The translations under genes were made by a program, and so were the position numbers. Shown piece after piece: positions 43,417 through 52,913 of a stretch of 64,000 nucleotides of DNA. The DNA is from JBGPOS01 sp041488155 (GTDB taxonomy: Bacteria; Chloroflexota; Dehalococcoidia; Tepidiformales; Tepidiformaceae): the NCBI GenBank assembly GCA_041488155.1, contig JBGPOS010000011.1, forward strand, positions 7,932 to 71,931. The letters run 5' to 3'. The notes below the pieces were generated by a model. That model made no database searches. It was not told the DNA's origin and saw only the letters and a list, made by a program, of their open reading frames with translations. Each line of letters starts with the position of its first letter. The stretch's first letter is position 1.

Positions 43417-45054
43417 CTAGCGTTCGACGGAGGCGATGAGCGGGTAGAGCGCCTGACCGCCCTCAAGCGCCTCGACCGAAGCGTCCGGGAACCGGCGGGC
43501 GACGAGGCTTCGAATGCCGTCGAGCTCAGGGCCATCGATCGCGGAGCCTGCGTAGATGGTGACGAGCGATGCGCCTTGGGCGGAAGCGGTCTCCAGGCCG
43601 GCGAGGAGGGCGGCGGTGAGGTTCTCGGCTGCGCCTACGAGGCGTCCATCAACGAAGGCGATGCAGTCGCCTTCGTGGACGGTCACGCCGTCGGCTGTGC
43701 GATTCGCGGCGGCGATCGTCACTTCGACGGTCACGATCTCGGCGGTCGCGCGTTCCATCGCCTCCCGGATCTGGGTGAGGGGTTCGCCGGGCGAGAAGGC
43801 CATGGCCGCGGCCACGCCCTGGGGAAGGCTCGTTGTCGACACCAGGTGGAGCGTGCATCGGCAGAGGGAACGCGCCTGTTCGGCCGCGAGGACAACGTTC
43901 TTGTGGTTGGGCAGGACAAAGACGTCGGGTAAACCCATCGCGTCCGCCGCCCGGGTGATCTCCCCCACCGGCGGCTTCACGATGTCGCCGAGGTCCATGA
44001 CCGTCGCGCCGAGGCTCTGGAAGACGGCGTCGAAACCGGGTCCGCGGCTCAAGGCGAGCAGCCCGACCGCCGCTCGCGCCCCGCTTCCCGTGGCGCGAGC
44101 CCGGACGTGTTGGGCCGACATGTCTTCGAGCTTTACGCGCGACAGGCGCCCGAGGTTCGCCGCCGCATCGAGGAGCGCCTGTGGGCGGGAGGAGTGGACG
44201 TGGACCCGCAGCAGCGTCTCGTCACCAACCACGATGACCGAGGAGTTGCCGTCTGCCGCGGCGGATGCCTTCACCTGTTCGACGTCGAGAACGGGGCCGG
44301 CGGCTTCGAGCAGGAATTCGGTGCAGAAGCCGAAGTCCTGGACGGCGTGCCCCGAAAGCGACGCGATGGCCCGGGCGGGGAGCGGTGCGCTTGCAGGGAG
44401 GGAGCCTTCGAGGGCCGCGAGGAGGCCACGGAGAAGCGTGCAGACGCCTTCGCCGCCAGCGTCGGGCACGCCGGCTTCGGTGAGGGCGGGGAGCTGGTTG
44501 ATGGTCTCTGCCTCGGCGACCTCGGCGGCCCGGATCACCTCGCGGAGCAGAGCGAGGCAGGGTTCGCCGCTGCCGCCCGACGACATGGCCGCGACTGCCG
44601 AGCGTGCGGCGATCGCGGCCGCGCGAAGGACGGTGAGCATCGTCCCTTCTACGGGCTTCGCGACGGCTGCGTAGGCGGCGTCGGCCGCAGCATCGAACGC
44701 CTTCGCCAGGCCTGCGGCGTCGATCACCGCTGTTTCTCCAGCGGCAGCCGCGAGCCCCCGCAGCGCCTGCGAAAGGATTACGCCCGAGTTGCCCCGCGCG
44801 CCATAAAGGGCTCCTCGCGCCAGGGTTGCCAGCACGCCACCGGCGGTGAGCGGCCCGCCCATCAGTCCGGCCGTGTCGGTCGCTTCCTGCATGGTGGCCG
44901 CCATGTTCGACCCGGTGTCGCCATCGGGTACGGGATAGACGTTGATGGCGTCGATCGCCTTTGCGCGGTCGCGAAGGTGCAACCCCGCCGCATGGAACGC
45001 GCTTCGCAGCTCTTCGCCCGTGAGAAGACCCCCGGCAGGGCCTGGCTCAGGCAC
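43417..45054 (-). CDS. fakA: DAK2/YloV-type fatty acid kinase subunit
   Basis: A 545-residue protein. The DAK2 kinase domain is at the N terminus (AINVYPVPDGDTGSNMAATM binds ATP and Mg, GARGNSGVILSQALRG), followed by a middle domain and a C-terminal YloV domain (VFVLPNHKNVVLAAEQA). FakA phosphorylates fatty acids carried by DegV-fold FakB proteins; a DegV gene lies 1.6 kb away. The GTG start is divergent from rpmB, the arrangement partner in many genomes. The symbol is by family analogy. Confidence 0.85.
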   Translation of the reverse strand: MPEPGPAGGLLTGEELRSAFHAAGLHLRDRAKAIDAINVYPVPDGDTGSNMAATMQEATDTAGLMGGPLTAGGVLATLARGALYGARGNSGVILSQALRGLAAAAGETAVIDAAGLAKAFDAAADAAYAAVAKPVEGTMLTVLRAAAIAARSAVAAMSSGGSGEPCLALLREVIRAAEVAEAETINQLPALTEAGVPDAGGEGVCTLLRGLLAALEGSLPASAPLPARAIASLSGHAVQDFGFCTEFLLEAAGPVLDVEQVKASAAADGNSSVIVVGDETLLRVHVHSSRPQALLDAAANLGRLSRVKLEDMSAQHVRARATGSGARAAVGLLALSRGPGFDAVFQSLGATVMDLGDIVKPPVGEITRAADAMGLPDVFVLPNHKNVVLAAEQARSLCRCTLHLVSTTSLPQGVAAAMAFSPGEPLTQIREAMERATAEIVTVEVTIAAANRTADGVTVHEGDCIAFVDGRLVGAAENLTAALLAGLETASAQGASLVTIYAGSAIDGPELDGIRSLVARRFPDASVEALEGGQALYPLIASVER

Positions 45055-45144
45055 AGCGACGTGACCCGGCCGGGCTTTGGCCGTTAGAAGGGGTGCGTGC
45101 TACCATCGGCGGACAGCATTCTGTCACGCAAGGAATCATGACGC

Positions 45145-45357
45145 ATGGCTAGTGGCGCCTGCGATGTCTGCGGGAAGACCACCATGTTTGGCCGGCACAT
45201 CCGCCACACGCATGGGGGGCGGTGGGAGCGCAAGGCTACCCACAAGAGCCGCACGTTCAAGCCGAACGTGAACAAGCAACGCGTCTTCGTGGCGGGGGCG
45301 TGGCACAGAATCAACATCTGCACCCGCTGCCTGCGCACGGTCGTCAAAGCCAGTTAG
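45145..45357 (+). CDS. rpmB: 50S ribosomal protein L28 (zinc-ribbon form)
   Basis: A 70-residue L28: CDVCGKTTMFGRHIRHTHGG and KQRVFVAGAWHRINICTRCL. The two CxxC pairs form a zinc ribbon. A weak TACCAT near 45101 and an AAGGA before the start suggest a leader of about 35 bases. Confidence 0.93.
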   Translation: MASGACDVCGKTTMFGRHIRHTHGGRWERKATHKSRTFKPNVNKQRVFVAGAWHRINICTRCLRTVVKAS

Positions 45358-45382
45358 CTCGACGTGAAACAGGCCTGATCTC

Positions 45383-45661
45383 GTGCCGGGTCGCGGAGCG
45401 GAGCGGTTGCTTGCGCGGATGCGTCGTTCGAAAGCCGACTGGAAACCGTCTGATCTTCGTCGTCTCTACTTCGGATTCGGGTTCGAGGTCGACGAGGGCG
45501 GTAGCCATTCCATCTTCATCCACCCGGTCTACCCTCAATTGAGGGCAACGGTGCCGCGGCATGCCCCTCTGCCAAAGGCGTACGCCGCCTTCGCAGTGAA
45601 ACTTATCGACGAACTGGTAGACTTGATGGCCGGGGAGGATAAACCGCACCTTGGTGTCTGA
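45383..45661 (+). CDS. HicA-like toxin (mRNA interferase)
   Basis: A 92-residue dsRBD-like HicA homologue: RLLARMRRSKADWKPSDL, LYFGFGFEVDEGGSHSIFIH with the catalytic His. HicA toxins cleave mRNA. GTG 45383 keeps the full N-terminal helix. It overlaps the HicB-like gene by 11 bases, as in standard hicAB operons. Confidence 0.8.
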   Translation: MPGRGAERLLARMRRSKADWKPSDLRRLYFGFGFEVDEGGSHSIFIHPVYPQLRATVPRHAPLPKAYAAFAVKLIDELVDLMAGEDKPHLGV

Positions 45662-45875
45662 ATACCGCATCGAGTTCATCGACGACAAGTTGCCCGACGG
45701 CTCTCCGTGCGTCGTCGCGGCCCACCCAGACCTCCCGGGGTGCATGTCACACGGCAGCACGCGGGAAGAGGCTTCGGCCAATCTTCGCGAGGCCCGTGAA
45801 CTCTACCTGGGCGCTCTGAAGCGGCGCGGCATTTCCGTGCCTGAGCCATCACGCGGACTGGAACGCGCCGGCTGA
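45651..45875 (+). CDS. HicB-like antitoxin
   Basis: A 74-residue HicB-type protein: YRIEFIDDKLPDGSPCVVAA, HPDLPGCMSHGSTREEASAN and LREARELYLGAL. No DNA-binding tail is visible, so autoregulation may depend on the complex. TTG 45651 or GTG 45654 may start it. Confidence 0.82.
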   Translation: MVSEYRIEFIDDKLPDGSPCVVAAHPDLPGCMSHGSTREEASANLREARELYLGALKRRGISVPEPSRGLERAG

Positions 45876-45930
45876 GCGCACCGAGAACCTCAACGTCGAT
45901 TCTGCGGAGGTCGCGCTGAGCTGATCAGAT

Positions 45931-45945
45931 GGATCGGCCCGATCC
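45931..45945. terminator. Short palindromic hairpin between convergent genes
   Basis: GGATCG-GCC-CGATCC lies directly after the rpe stop on the minus strand and downstream of the HicB-like gene on the plus strand. There is no clear T run, so termination is uncertain. Confidence 0.3.
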
Positions 45946-45948
45946 GAT

Positions 45949-46617
45949 TCACGGTTCTGAAGATGCGGCAGCCCGCAGCGCCGCGAGGTTCGCCGCGACG
46001 CTCGACTCCCCGTTGTAGACGCTGCTGCCACAGACAAGGACGTTTGCCCCCGCGGCAGTGCAGAGGCCGGCATTGCTCACTCTGACGCCGCCGTCGATCT
46101 CTATCTCCGCCGCGTAGCCGTTCTCGTTGATCAGCTTTCGCAGGGCGGCGACTTTCTCGAGCTGGCGGGGAATCATTTGCTGCCCGCCCCAGCCCGGGTT
46201 GATGGCCATGACCATCACCTGGTCCGCGTCCGCCAGGGACTCTTCGATGGCAGCGATCGGCGTCCCGGGGTTCAGGCAGACGCCTGCCCTTCTTCCCAGC
46301 TTGTGGATGGCTTCCAGCGTCCTGTGGATGTGAGGGGATGCCTCGATGTGGACGTTGATGATTGTCGCAGCGTCCGCGAATGCTGCGACCTGGCGCTCAG
46401 GCTCCACGACCATGAGATGGATGTCGAAGGGCAGGCTCGTGACCTTGCGCAAGGCTTCGACCAGGACCGGGCCGAAGGTGATGTTGGGTACGAGCCGGCC
46501 GTCCATGATGTCGAGGTGAAGGTAGTCGGCGCCGCCGGCCTCCGCCGCTCGCACTTCGTCGGCAAGCCGGCCGAAGTCGGCGGTCAGGATGGAAGGGGCG
46601 AGTTTGACCGATGCCAT
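45949..46617 (-). CDS. rpe: Ribulose-phosphate 3-epimerase
   Basis: Interconverts ribulose 5-phosphate and xylulose 5-phosphate. The 222-residue TIM barrel has LAPSILTADFGRLADEVRAA, DYLHLDIMDGRLVPNITFGP (metal ligands), DIHLMVVEPER, VMAINPGWGGQQMI and IDGGVRVSNAGLC. ATG 46617 lies 6 bases after minus-strand TAGAAT, so it is probably leaderless. Confidence 0.95.
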   Translation of the reverse strand: MASVKLAPSILTADFGRLADEVRAAEAGGADYLHLDIMDGRLVPNITFGPVLVEALRKVTSLPFDIHLMVVEPERQVAAFADAATIINVHIEASPHIHRTLEAIHKLGRRAGVCLNPGTPIAAIEESLADADQVMVMAINPGWGGQQMIPRQLEKVAALRKLINENGYAAEIEIDGGVRVSNAGLCTAAGANVLVCGSSVYNGESSVAANLAALRAAASSEP

Positions 46618-46623
46618 AGCTTC

Positions 46624-46656
46624 ATTCTAACGCGCTTGGGGTTGCAACCTTATACT
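46624..46656. promoter_or_regulatory. Divergent promoter region of rpe and degV
   Basis: Minus-strand TAGAAT (46629-46624) serves rpe with a 6-base gap. Plus-strand TATACT (46651-46656) serves degV with a leader of about 20 bases. The two -10 elements are 21 bases apart. Confidence 0.55.
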
Positions 46657-46681
46657 TGTGCGCGTAGGCGCCTGAGCAATT

Positions 46682-47521
46682 ATGCCCGTCCGCATCGTAA
46701 CTGACTCGACCTGTGATCTGCCCCGCGAGTTGGCAACGTCGCTCGGGATCGTCATCGTCCCGCTGACGGTAGCTTTCGGCGACGAAGTGTTCCTCGACGG
46801 GATCGACATCGACGCCTCGACGTTCTACGAACGGCTTCGTACCGCGCCTGACTTACCGCGCACCAGCCAGCCTTCGGTCGATCGCTTCGTGGGGGCGTAC
46901 GAGGCGTTGGCCGAGGAGACCGAGGAAATAGTCTCGGTGCACATCTCCTCGCGGCTTTCCGGCACGCTCAATTCGGCTTCGGTGGCGCGCGAGCAGGTTT
47001 CGCATGCGCTGCGCATCGAGCTCATCGACTCGTACCAGGTGAGCCTTGGGCTCGGCGCGATCGTGATGGAGGCGGCCGAAGCGGCGGCGCGAGGGGCAAC
47101 GATGGCAGAGGTCGTAGAAGCCACGAGGCGCGCGATGGACCGCGTGCGGGTTGTGGCGACGCTGGATACGCTCGAGTACCTCCACCGGGGGGGCCGGATC
47201 GGCCGAGCGCGGACGCTCCTGGGCTCCATCCTCAGCATCAAGCCGATCGTCCACGTCCAGGATGGGGAGGTCGCGCCGCTCGGTCGCGTCCGCACGCGGG
47301 CGAAGGCGGTCGAGCGCCTGTTCGAGATCGCCACAGAGGACCGGACCCTGAAGCGAATGTTCGTCGCCTGCACGGGCGACGACGCGACGGCGCAAGCCTT
47401 CATCGACCGGCTGGGTCCCTCGCTTCCCCACACCGACCTTCGGCTCGGCCAGTTGGGGCCGGTGGTCGGGGTTTACACGGGGCCCAACACGCTGGGTTTC
47501 GCAAGTGTGAGGCGAGAGTAG
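46682..47521 (+). CDS. DegV family fatty-acid-binding protein (FakB-like)
   Basis: A 279-residue DegV protein: VRIVTDSTCDLPRELATSLG, VVPLTVAFGDEVFLDG, RTSQPSVDRF, VHISSRLSGTLNSA and LEYLHRGGRIGRARTLLGSI. DegV proteins bind a fatty acid for phosphorylation by FakA, which is encoded at 43417-45054. The stop overlaps the recG start by one base. Confidence 0.92.
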   Translation: MPVRIVTDSTCDLPRELATSLGIVIVPLTVAFGDEVFLDGIDIDASTFYERLRTAPDLPRTSQPSVDRFVGAYEALAEETEEIVSVHISSRLSGTLNSASVAREQVSHALRIELIDSYQVSLGLGAIVMEAAEAAARGATMAEVVEATRRAMDRVRVVATLDTLEYLHRGGRIGRARTLLGSILSIKPIVHVQDGEVAPLGRVRTRAKAVERLFEIATEDRTLKRMFVACTGDDATAQAFIDRLGPSLPHTDLRLGQLGPVVGVYTGPNTLGFASVRRE

Positions 47522-50031
47522 TGACCGTGCCGGCGCCGGAAGCCACGCGTCTCAAGCGCGTCTTTCAGCTCGAGCTGGACCGCGGCTGCGACAACCAGGC
47601 GGTGATCGGCGGCCTCGACCGGATGCTCATCCAGATGGCGGAAGACGGCCTGCTGGCGATAGGTGGACCGCTTCGCCAGCGAGTGAAGGCGCTGCCGGGT
47701 GGCGGTTACCGCGGACTCTCCCCGGCGCAGAGGCGAGTCTGGCTCGAAGGAACCGTCGAGCGCCTCGATCGCGACTCGAGACCAGCTGCGGCGCCCGCGC
47801 GAGTGGCGCTTCACGTCGAGAAGTCTGCGCAGGGCGAGCGGCACGTCTTGAAACGGAAAACTCGCGTCAGCCAGGCAGATGCTCCCCGCGCACCGCAGGC
47901 AGCCGGGCTGGCTCGGGGCTCTTCGCTCGAGCTGAATTCGCCGGTGACGAGGCTCCCCGGCATCGGGCGCTCGGCCGAATCGAGGCTCGAGAAGCTGGGA
48001 GTGGCGACTGTGGCGGACGCTGTCCGCCTCTTTCCCCGGCGATTCAACGATTTCACGGACCGGCGCCGGATCGCGGAGCTGGAGCCTTCGAACCTTGCGC
48101 AGACGGTGGTCGGACAGGTGTTTTCGGTGCGCCAGACCCGATTCGGGCGCCGTACGAAGGGCACCGAAGCCATCGTGAACGACGGCTCCGGGGTGCTGAA
48201 AGTTTCCTGGTTCAACATGCCCTACGTGGCCAGTTCGCTGGCCGAAGGGGACACGATCGCCCTTTCGGGCAGGGTGCGATCCTATCGCGGCCGCCTCCAG
48301 ATGGAGAACCCTGAGTATGAGCCTTTCGACGACGAGCTCATGCACACGGGGCGGTTGGTGCCGGTCTATCCGGCGACGCAGGGGCTGAGTCAGCGGACCC
48401 TCCGCCGGGCTGTCAAAGCCGCGGTCGACGCACTGGCGGAGCGGCTGCCGGACGTAGTCCCGGCCGCTCTGCGAGAGTCGGCCAACCTTAGCCCGCTCTC
48501 GGAAGCGATCCGAGCCTATCACTACCCCGCTTCGTTCGGTGAGGCAGAAGCGGCGCGAAGGCGCCTCGCGATCGGCGAGTTCCTGGCCATCCAGGTGGCG
48601 GTCCTGATGCGCCGGGCGGAGTGGCAGCAGGGTGCGGACGCCCCGCGGCTTTCTCTTGGCGATCGGCTCGGACTATTCCTCGGAACGCTTCCTTACGACC
48701 TGACGCGGTCGCAGCGGCACTGCCTCGACGAGATCTTGGTGGACTTGCGAGGCCCCCGGCCTATGCTGCGGCTCCTGCAGGGTGACGTCGGCAGCGGCAA
48801 GACCGTCATCGCTATTGCCGCCATGCTCGCGGCTGTCCAGTCGGGGCAGCAGGCCGCGCTCATGGCGCCGACTGAGATCCTGGCCGAGCAGCACTATCGG
48901 ACGCTCGCCCGGGCACTCAGCGGAAGCGAGCACTCTGCTCTCGACGGTGTGTTCGCGCCGCCCTCTCTCGATCGGCCGCTGCGGATGCTCCTGCTCACAG
49001 GCTCGTTGACGCCGGGTCAGAAAGAACAGATCCGCAACGACACCGCTCACGGCGGCGCCGACATCCTCATCGGGACGCACGCACTCCTTGAAGCTGACGT
49101 GCAGATCCCCCGGCTCGGCCTCGCGGTCGTCGATGAACAGCATCGCTTCGGGGTCATGCAACGAGCGGCGCTTCGCCAGAAGGGCCACAATCCACACCTG
49201 CTCGTGATGACGGCGACCCCGATCCCGCGCACCCTCGCGCTCACGGTGTACGGAGATCTCGAGGTCTCGACGATCGACGAAATGCCCCCAGGGCGGAAGC
49301 CAGTGAACACGGTCTGGGTGCAGCCGCACGAGCGGGACGAAGCGTACCAGTTCATCCGCGAGCACCTGGACGAGGCGGAGCAGGCCTTCGTGATTTGCCC
49401 GCTCGTCGAAGAGTCGGAAGCTCTCGACGTGCGATCGGCGGAGGAGGAGTTCGAACGGCTGCGGCTTGGGCCGCTGAGCCGCTATCGGCTCGAGCTTCTT
49501 CACGGGCGCATGGGTGGCAAACAGAAGGACGCCATCATGGAGCGTTTCGCCCGGCATGAGATCGACGCGCTGGTGTCCACGAGTGTGATCGAGGTTGGGA
49601 TCGACATTCCGAACGCTACGGTCATCGTTATAGAGGGGGCCGAACGCTTCGGCCTCAGCCAGCTCCACCAGTTCAGGGGCCGCGTCGGCCGTTCCGACCA
49701 GCAGAGTTACTGCATGCTTTTCAGCACCGAGGAAGACCCCGGCCCAGACGCACGCTCCCGCCTGGAGGCAATGGTCGACACCACCGACGGTTTTCGCCTG
49801 GCCGAGGTGGACCTCGAGATGCGAGGCGAAGGTGAGGCCTGGGGGCGCGTCCAGAGCGGGGTGAACAGCATGCTGCGGGTGGCGCGACTGACCGACCGCG
49901 ACCTCCTCTACCGCGCCCGCTCGATGGCCGAAGAGGTGCTGGGAAGGGACCCGTTCTTGCAGAAGCCAGAGAACCGCGCGCTCGCAGCAGCAGTCAAACC
50001 ATTCCTCGAACGAGCGACTGAGGCGAATTGA
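47521..50031 (+). CDS. recG: ATP-dependent DNA helicase RecG
   Basis: Reverses stalled forks and processes Holliday junctions. The 836-residue protein has a wedge/OB domain (TRLPGIGRSAESRLEKLGV, NDGSGVLKVSWFNMPY), Walker A LLQGDVGSGKTVIA, DEQH box VVDEQHRFGV, VLTATPIPRTL-type motif III (MTATPIPRTLALTVYGDLEV) and the QFRGRVGRSDQQSYC motif VI. About 140 extra N-terminal residues precede the wedge and lack a known domain. It starts at GTG coupled to degV. Confidence 0.95.
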   Translation: MTVPAPEATRLKRVFQLELDRGCDNQAVIGGLDRMLIQMAEDGLLAIGGPLRQRVKALPGGGYRGLSPAQRRVWLEGTVERLDRDSRPAAAPARVALHVEKSAQGERHVLKRKTRVSQADAPRAPQAAGLARGSSLELNSPVTRLPGIGRSAESRLEKLGVATVADAVRLFPRRFNDFTDRRRIAELEPSNLAQTVVGQVFSVRQTRFGRRTKGTEAIVNDGSGVLKVSWFNMPYVASSLAEGDTIALSGRVRSYRGRLQMENPEYEPFDDELMHTGRLVPVYPATQGLSQRTLRRAVKAAVDALAERLPDVVPAALRESANLSPLSEAIRAYHYPASFGEAEAARRRLAIGEFLAIQVAVLMRRAEWQQGADAPRLSLGDRLGLFLGTLPYDLTRSQRHCLDEILVDLRGPRPMLRLLQGDVGSGKTVIAIAAMLAAVQSGQQAALMAPTEILAEQHYRTLARALSGSEHSALDGVFAPPSLDRPLRMLLLTGSLTPGQKEQIRNDTAHGGADILIGTHALLEADVQIPRLGLAVVDEQHRFGVMQRAALRQKGHNPHLLVMTATPIPRTLALTVYGDLEVSTIDEMPPGRKPVNTVWVQPHERDEAYQFIREHLDEAEQAFVICPLVEESEALDVRSAEEEFERLRLGPLSRYRLELLHGRMGGKQKDAIMERFARHEIDALVSTSVIEVGIDIPNATVIVIEGAERFGLSQLHQFRGRVGRSDQQSYCMLFSTEEDPGPDARSRLEAMVDTTDGFRLAEVDLEMRGEGEAWGRVQSGVNSMLRVARLTDRDLLYRARSMAEEVLGRDPFLQKPENRALAAAVKPFLERATEAN

Positions 50032-51533
50032 GCCCGGAGCGGACGGGCGATAACGATCGACCGCCTGCTCCTCACCTGGAGCTGGAGGACGTCGAGCCGC
50101 TTCTCCACTGGCGCGACCTTGTGCCCTGGCTGCCGCTGATAGGCGCGCTGGCGCTGGCCCTCATCATCTACTGGCCCGCACTCAACTCGGGGTTCTTCAG
50201 CGATGACTACGTGTACATCGACGCGGTCAGGAGGCTGTCGTTCGGACACTACACGCGCATCTCCCTTATCCCAGGCTCCCACGACGGCGTCCTCATATTC
50301 GCGCAGAACTATTGGCGGCCGCTGTACTTCCTTTCGTTCCAGGTCACCGATCGGCTTTTCGGCGGGCACGTCCTGCCGTACCACCTGCTCATCCTCGCCA
50401 TCCATTTCGCTTCCACGGTCCTTGTCTGGGTGATCGCCAGGCGCTTGACGCGAAGCTGGGTGGCGGCTGGGGTGGCGGCGTTGGTATTCGCTGTGCTGCC
50501 GGCCAGCGTCGGTGCTGTTTCCTGGATCTCGTCCATCAACAGCCTGGCCCTCCCACTCGGGCTTGGCGCGTGGCTGGCTTTCATGATCGCGGGTGATTCC
50601 GTTGAGCCTCAGACAAGGCGGCGGCGCCACGCCCTGTCGCTCGTTCTGCTCGTCCTCGCCCTCGGCTTTCGGGAGACGGCGATCGTCTTTCTCGCCGCCA
50701 AAGGCGCCTGGCACGTCTGCATCACTGCCCGTCCAAGGCTGTTCGATTGGCGAGCCCACGTCGCGCTCGCGCCCTACGTGATCCTTGGCGTCGCCTACTT
50801 CCTGGTGCGCACGAAGCTGTTCACGGAGCCGCTCGGAAACGAGGGCAGCTATCGCTGGGGCTCGCAGGTGCCCGAGAACGCCTGGTACTACCTTCGCGTT
50901 GGGTTCAGCTCGTGGACGGAGTCGGAAACCGCCCGCCATCGGTTGCTGGCGGCCGCGCCCACGGTCGTGATGCTCGCCTGCATTCCGCTGGCTCTCCTTG
51001 CTCGCCGCTGGATACCTGCCGCCGCATTGGTTGCCTTCGTTGCGTCGATTGCACCGAACGTTTCCTCGACCTTCGGCCTGGGAGGGCGCTACTTCTACCT
51101 GCCGTCCGCCTTCTTCGCGGTGGCGATGGGGGTGGCCGCGGCCGAGGTCATGAACTTCGCGAGGTTCATTCGCCGGCCAGCCATCGGTGTCGCGCTCGTC
51201 GTCGCCGCTGGCGGAGCTGCGAGCTGGCTAGGCGTGGCGACCGGCCACCAGGCAGTCGAGCGATGGGTCCGCGACAACCCCGATGTCCAACAGAGGTGGG
51301 TTGACCAGCTTCGCATGAAGTACCCGGCGCTCCCTGAGGGCGGGACCGTCTACGTCGCGAACGTCCCGCTCATCCTCGCGCTCTTCGGTGACTACGCCCT
51401 CTATCCGACCGTGCACTTCTACTATCCGGACGTCGCCCAGGCGGTCCGAATCGAGCCGGCCGATGTCGACCGCGTGCGAGCCTCGCTGGGCTCGAACGAC
51501 CGCATTTTCGTCTACGAACCGGCCGTGCCGTAG
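50028..51533 (+). CDS. Polytopic membrane protein with GT-C-like FFSDDY motif
   Basis: A 501-residue protein with about 10-11 hydrophobic helices and a soluble C-terminal domain of roughly 100 residues. The early GFFSDDYVYIDAVRR after the first helix resembles the acidic loop of GT-C glycosyltransferases (mannosyltransferase type). A YWRPLYFLSF block follows. Transfer of a sugar from a lipid carrier is possible but not shown. TTG 50028 overlaps the recG stop. Confidence 0.65.
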   Translation: MSPERTGDNDRPPAPHLELEDVEPLLHWRDLVPWLPLIGALALALIIYWPALNSGFFSDDYVYIDAVRRLSFGHYTRISLIPGSHDGVLIFAQNYWRPLYFLSFQVTDRLFGGHVLPYHLLILAIHFASTVLVWVIARRLTRSWVAAGVAALVFAVLPASVGAVSWISSINSLALPLGLGAWLAFMIAGDSVEPQTRRRRHALSLVLLVLALGFRETAIVFLAAKGAWHVCITARPRLFDWRAHVALAPYVILGVAYFLVRTKLFTEPLGNEGSYRWGSQVPENAWYYLRVGFSSWTESETARHRLLAAAPTVVMLACIPLALLARRWIPAAALVAFVASIAPNVSSTFGLGGRYFYLPSAFFAVAMGVAAAEVMNFARFIRRPAIGVALVVAAGGAASWLGVATGHQAVERWVRDNPDVQQRWVDQLRMKYPALPEGGTVYVANVPLILALFGDYALYPTVHFYYPDVAQAVRIEPADVDRVRASLGSNDRIFVYEPAVP

Positions 51534-51542
51534 CATCCCCGC

Positions 51543-52907
51543 ATGGCGCGAGTGCACCGCGGATACCGATGTTCGCAATGCGGCTGGGAGACGGCGGCGT
51601 TGGCCGGCCGCTGCGGACAATGCCAGGCGTGGAATACCGTCGAGGAATACCTGGCCGCCCCGCGCCCGAGGGTGGGCGGACGCCCCGGACGGAACGTGAC
51701 GGGGGCAGCGAGCAGTCTATCGCTCGCCTCGGTGCCGGACGAGGAAGGCCGGCGCCTGATCACGGACGTTCCTGAGTTTGACCGGGTGCTTGGAGGCGGC
51801 CTGGTCCCGGGGTCACTGGTGCTCGTGGGCGGCGATCCGGGGATCGGCAAGTCGACGCTCATGCTCCAGGCGGCGGCGCGGCTGGCGGGCCGTGGGATCG
51901 CCGTCGCTTACGTCTGCGGCGAGGAGTCGCCGCGGCAGGTGCGGCTTCGCGCGACGCGCCTGGGCATCGGGGGCGAAGGGATCACCCTCATCCCCGAGAC
52001 CAACCTTGAGGCGGCGCTCGGGGCCGCGGAAGCGCTTGGGGCGGCGGTCGTGATCGTCGATTCGATCCAGTCTGTCTACGTTGATGGACTCGAGACGCGC
52101 TCTGGTGGTCCAGCCCAGCTCGCCGAGGCGGGGGCGCGGCTGGTCGGGTGGGCAAAGGGCAACGAGATCGCCACGATCGTCACGGGCCACGTCACCAAAG
52201 GCGGCGAGATCGCCGGGCCGCGTCTCCTCGAACACCTGGTCGATGCAGTGCTCTACTTCGAAAGCGCGGAGAGCGGCGCTTTGCGCGTGCTCCGTGCGGT
52301 TAAGAACCGATTCGGAGCGACGGACGAAGTCGGGGTGTTCGAAATGACGGGTGAGGGTCTGCGCAGCGTCGACAACCCCGGCGCGACTTTCCTCGAAGCG
52401 GCGGACCCGGCGGCGTCGGGGTGTGCGGTGACAGCGGTGATCGAAGGTTCGCGGCCACTTGCGCTCGAGGTGCAGGCCTTAGCAGTACCCTCGTCCCTCG
52501 CGACGCCAAGGCGAATCGCAAGCGGCCTCGAGACTTCTCGGCTCCACCTCTTGCTGGCCGTCCTCGCCCGTCGCGGCGGCCTCAGCGCCGCGAACCTCGA
52601 CGTGGTGACAACTGTCTCCGGGGGTCTGCGGCTGCGTGATCCCGGCGCGGACCTCGCCGTCGTGGCTGCGCTGGCTTCGGCCATTCGAGATGAGCCCCTC
52701 GCGCGAGGCTCGGCCTTCCTGGGCGAGGTTGCGCTCTCAGGCGCTGTGCGCCCCGCCCAGCAGGCTCAGCGGCGGCTGGTGGAGCTCGCGCGCCTTGGGG
52801 TGCTGCATTGCGTGGTCCCCGCTTCGACCCCCAGGGTAGAAGGCGTGCGGCTGGTCCCCGTCCGTTCGGTCAAGGAGGCGTTGGCTGATGCGTTCGGCGG
52901 CCAGTGA
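51543..52907 (+). CDS. radA: DNA repair protein RadA/Sms
   Basis: A 454-residue branch-migration helicase. A C4 zinc finger (YRCSQCGWETAALAGRCGQC) starts it. Walker A GGDPGIGKSTL, the RadA-specific KNRFG motif (VKNRFGATDEVGVFEM) and a C-terminal Lon-like domain (VSGGLRLRDPGADLAVVAAL) complete it. TAGCAT (51531-51536) lies 6 bases before the ATG, overlapping the preceding stop. Confidence 0.95.
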   Translation: MARVHRGYRCSQCGWETAALAGRCGQCQAWNTVEEYLAAPRPRVGGRPGRNVTGAASSLSLASVPDEEGRRLITDVPEFDRVLGGGLVPGSLVLVGGDPGIGKSTLMLQAAARLAGRGIAVAYVCGEESPRQVRLRATRLGIGGEGITLIPETNLEAALGAAEALGAAVVIVDSIQSVYVDGLETRSGGPAQLAEAGARLVGWAKGNEIATIVTGHVTKGGEIAGPRLLEHLVDAVLYFESAESGALRVLRAVKNRFGATDEVGVFEMTGEGLRSVDNPGATFLEAADPAASGCAVTAVIEGSRPLALEVQALAVPSSLATPRRIASGLETSRLHLLLAVLARRGGLSAANLDVVTTVSGGLRLRDPGADLAVVAALASAIRDEPLARGSAFLGEVALSGAVRPAQQAQRRLVELARLGVLHCVVPASTPRVEGVRLVPVRSVKEALADAFGGQ

Positions 52908-52913
52908 GAGGAA

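Noticed and set aside
41030..45135. Shared 13-mer CTGTCACGCAAGG upstream of the MFS gene and rpmB
   Set aside because: A 13-base match is expected by chance in a GC-biased 64 kb window and the contexts differ.
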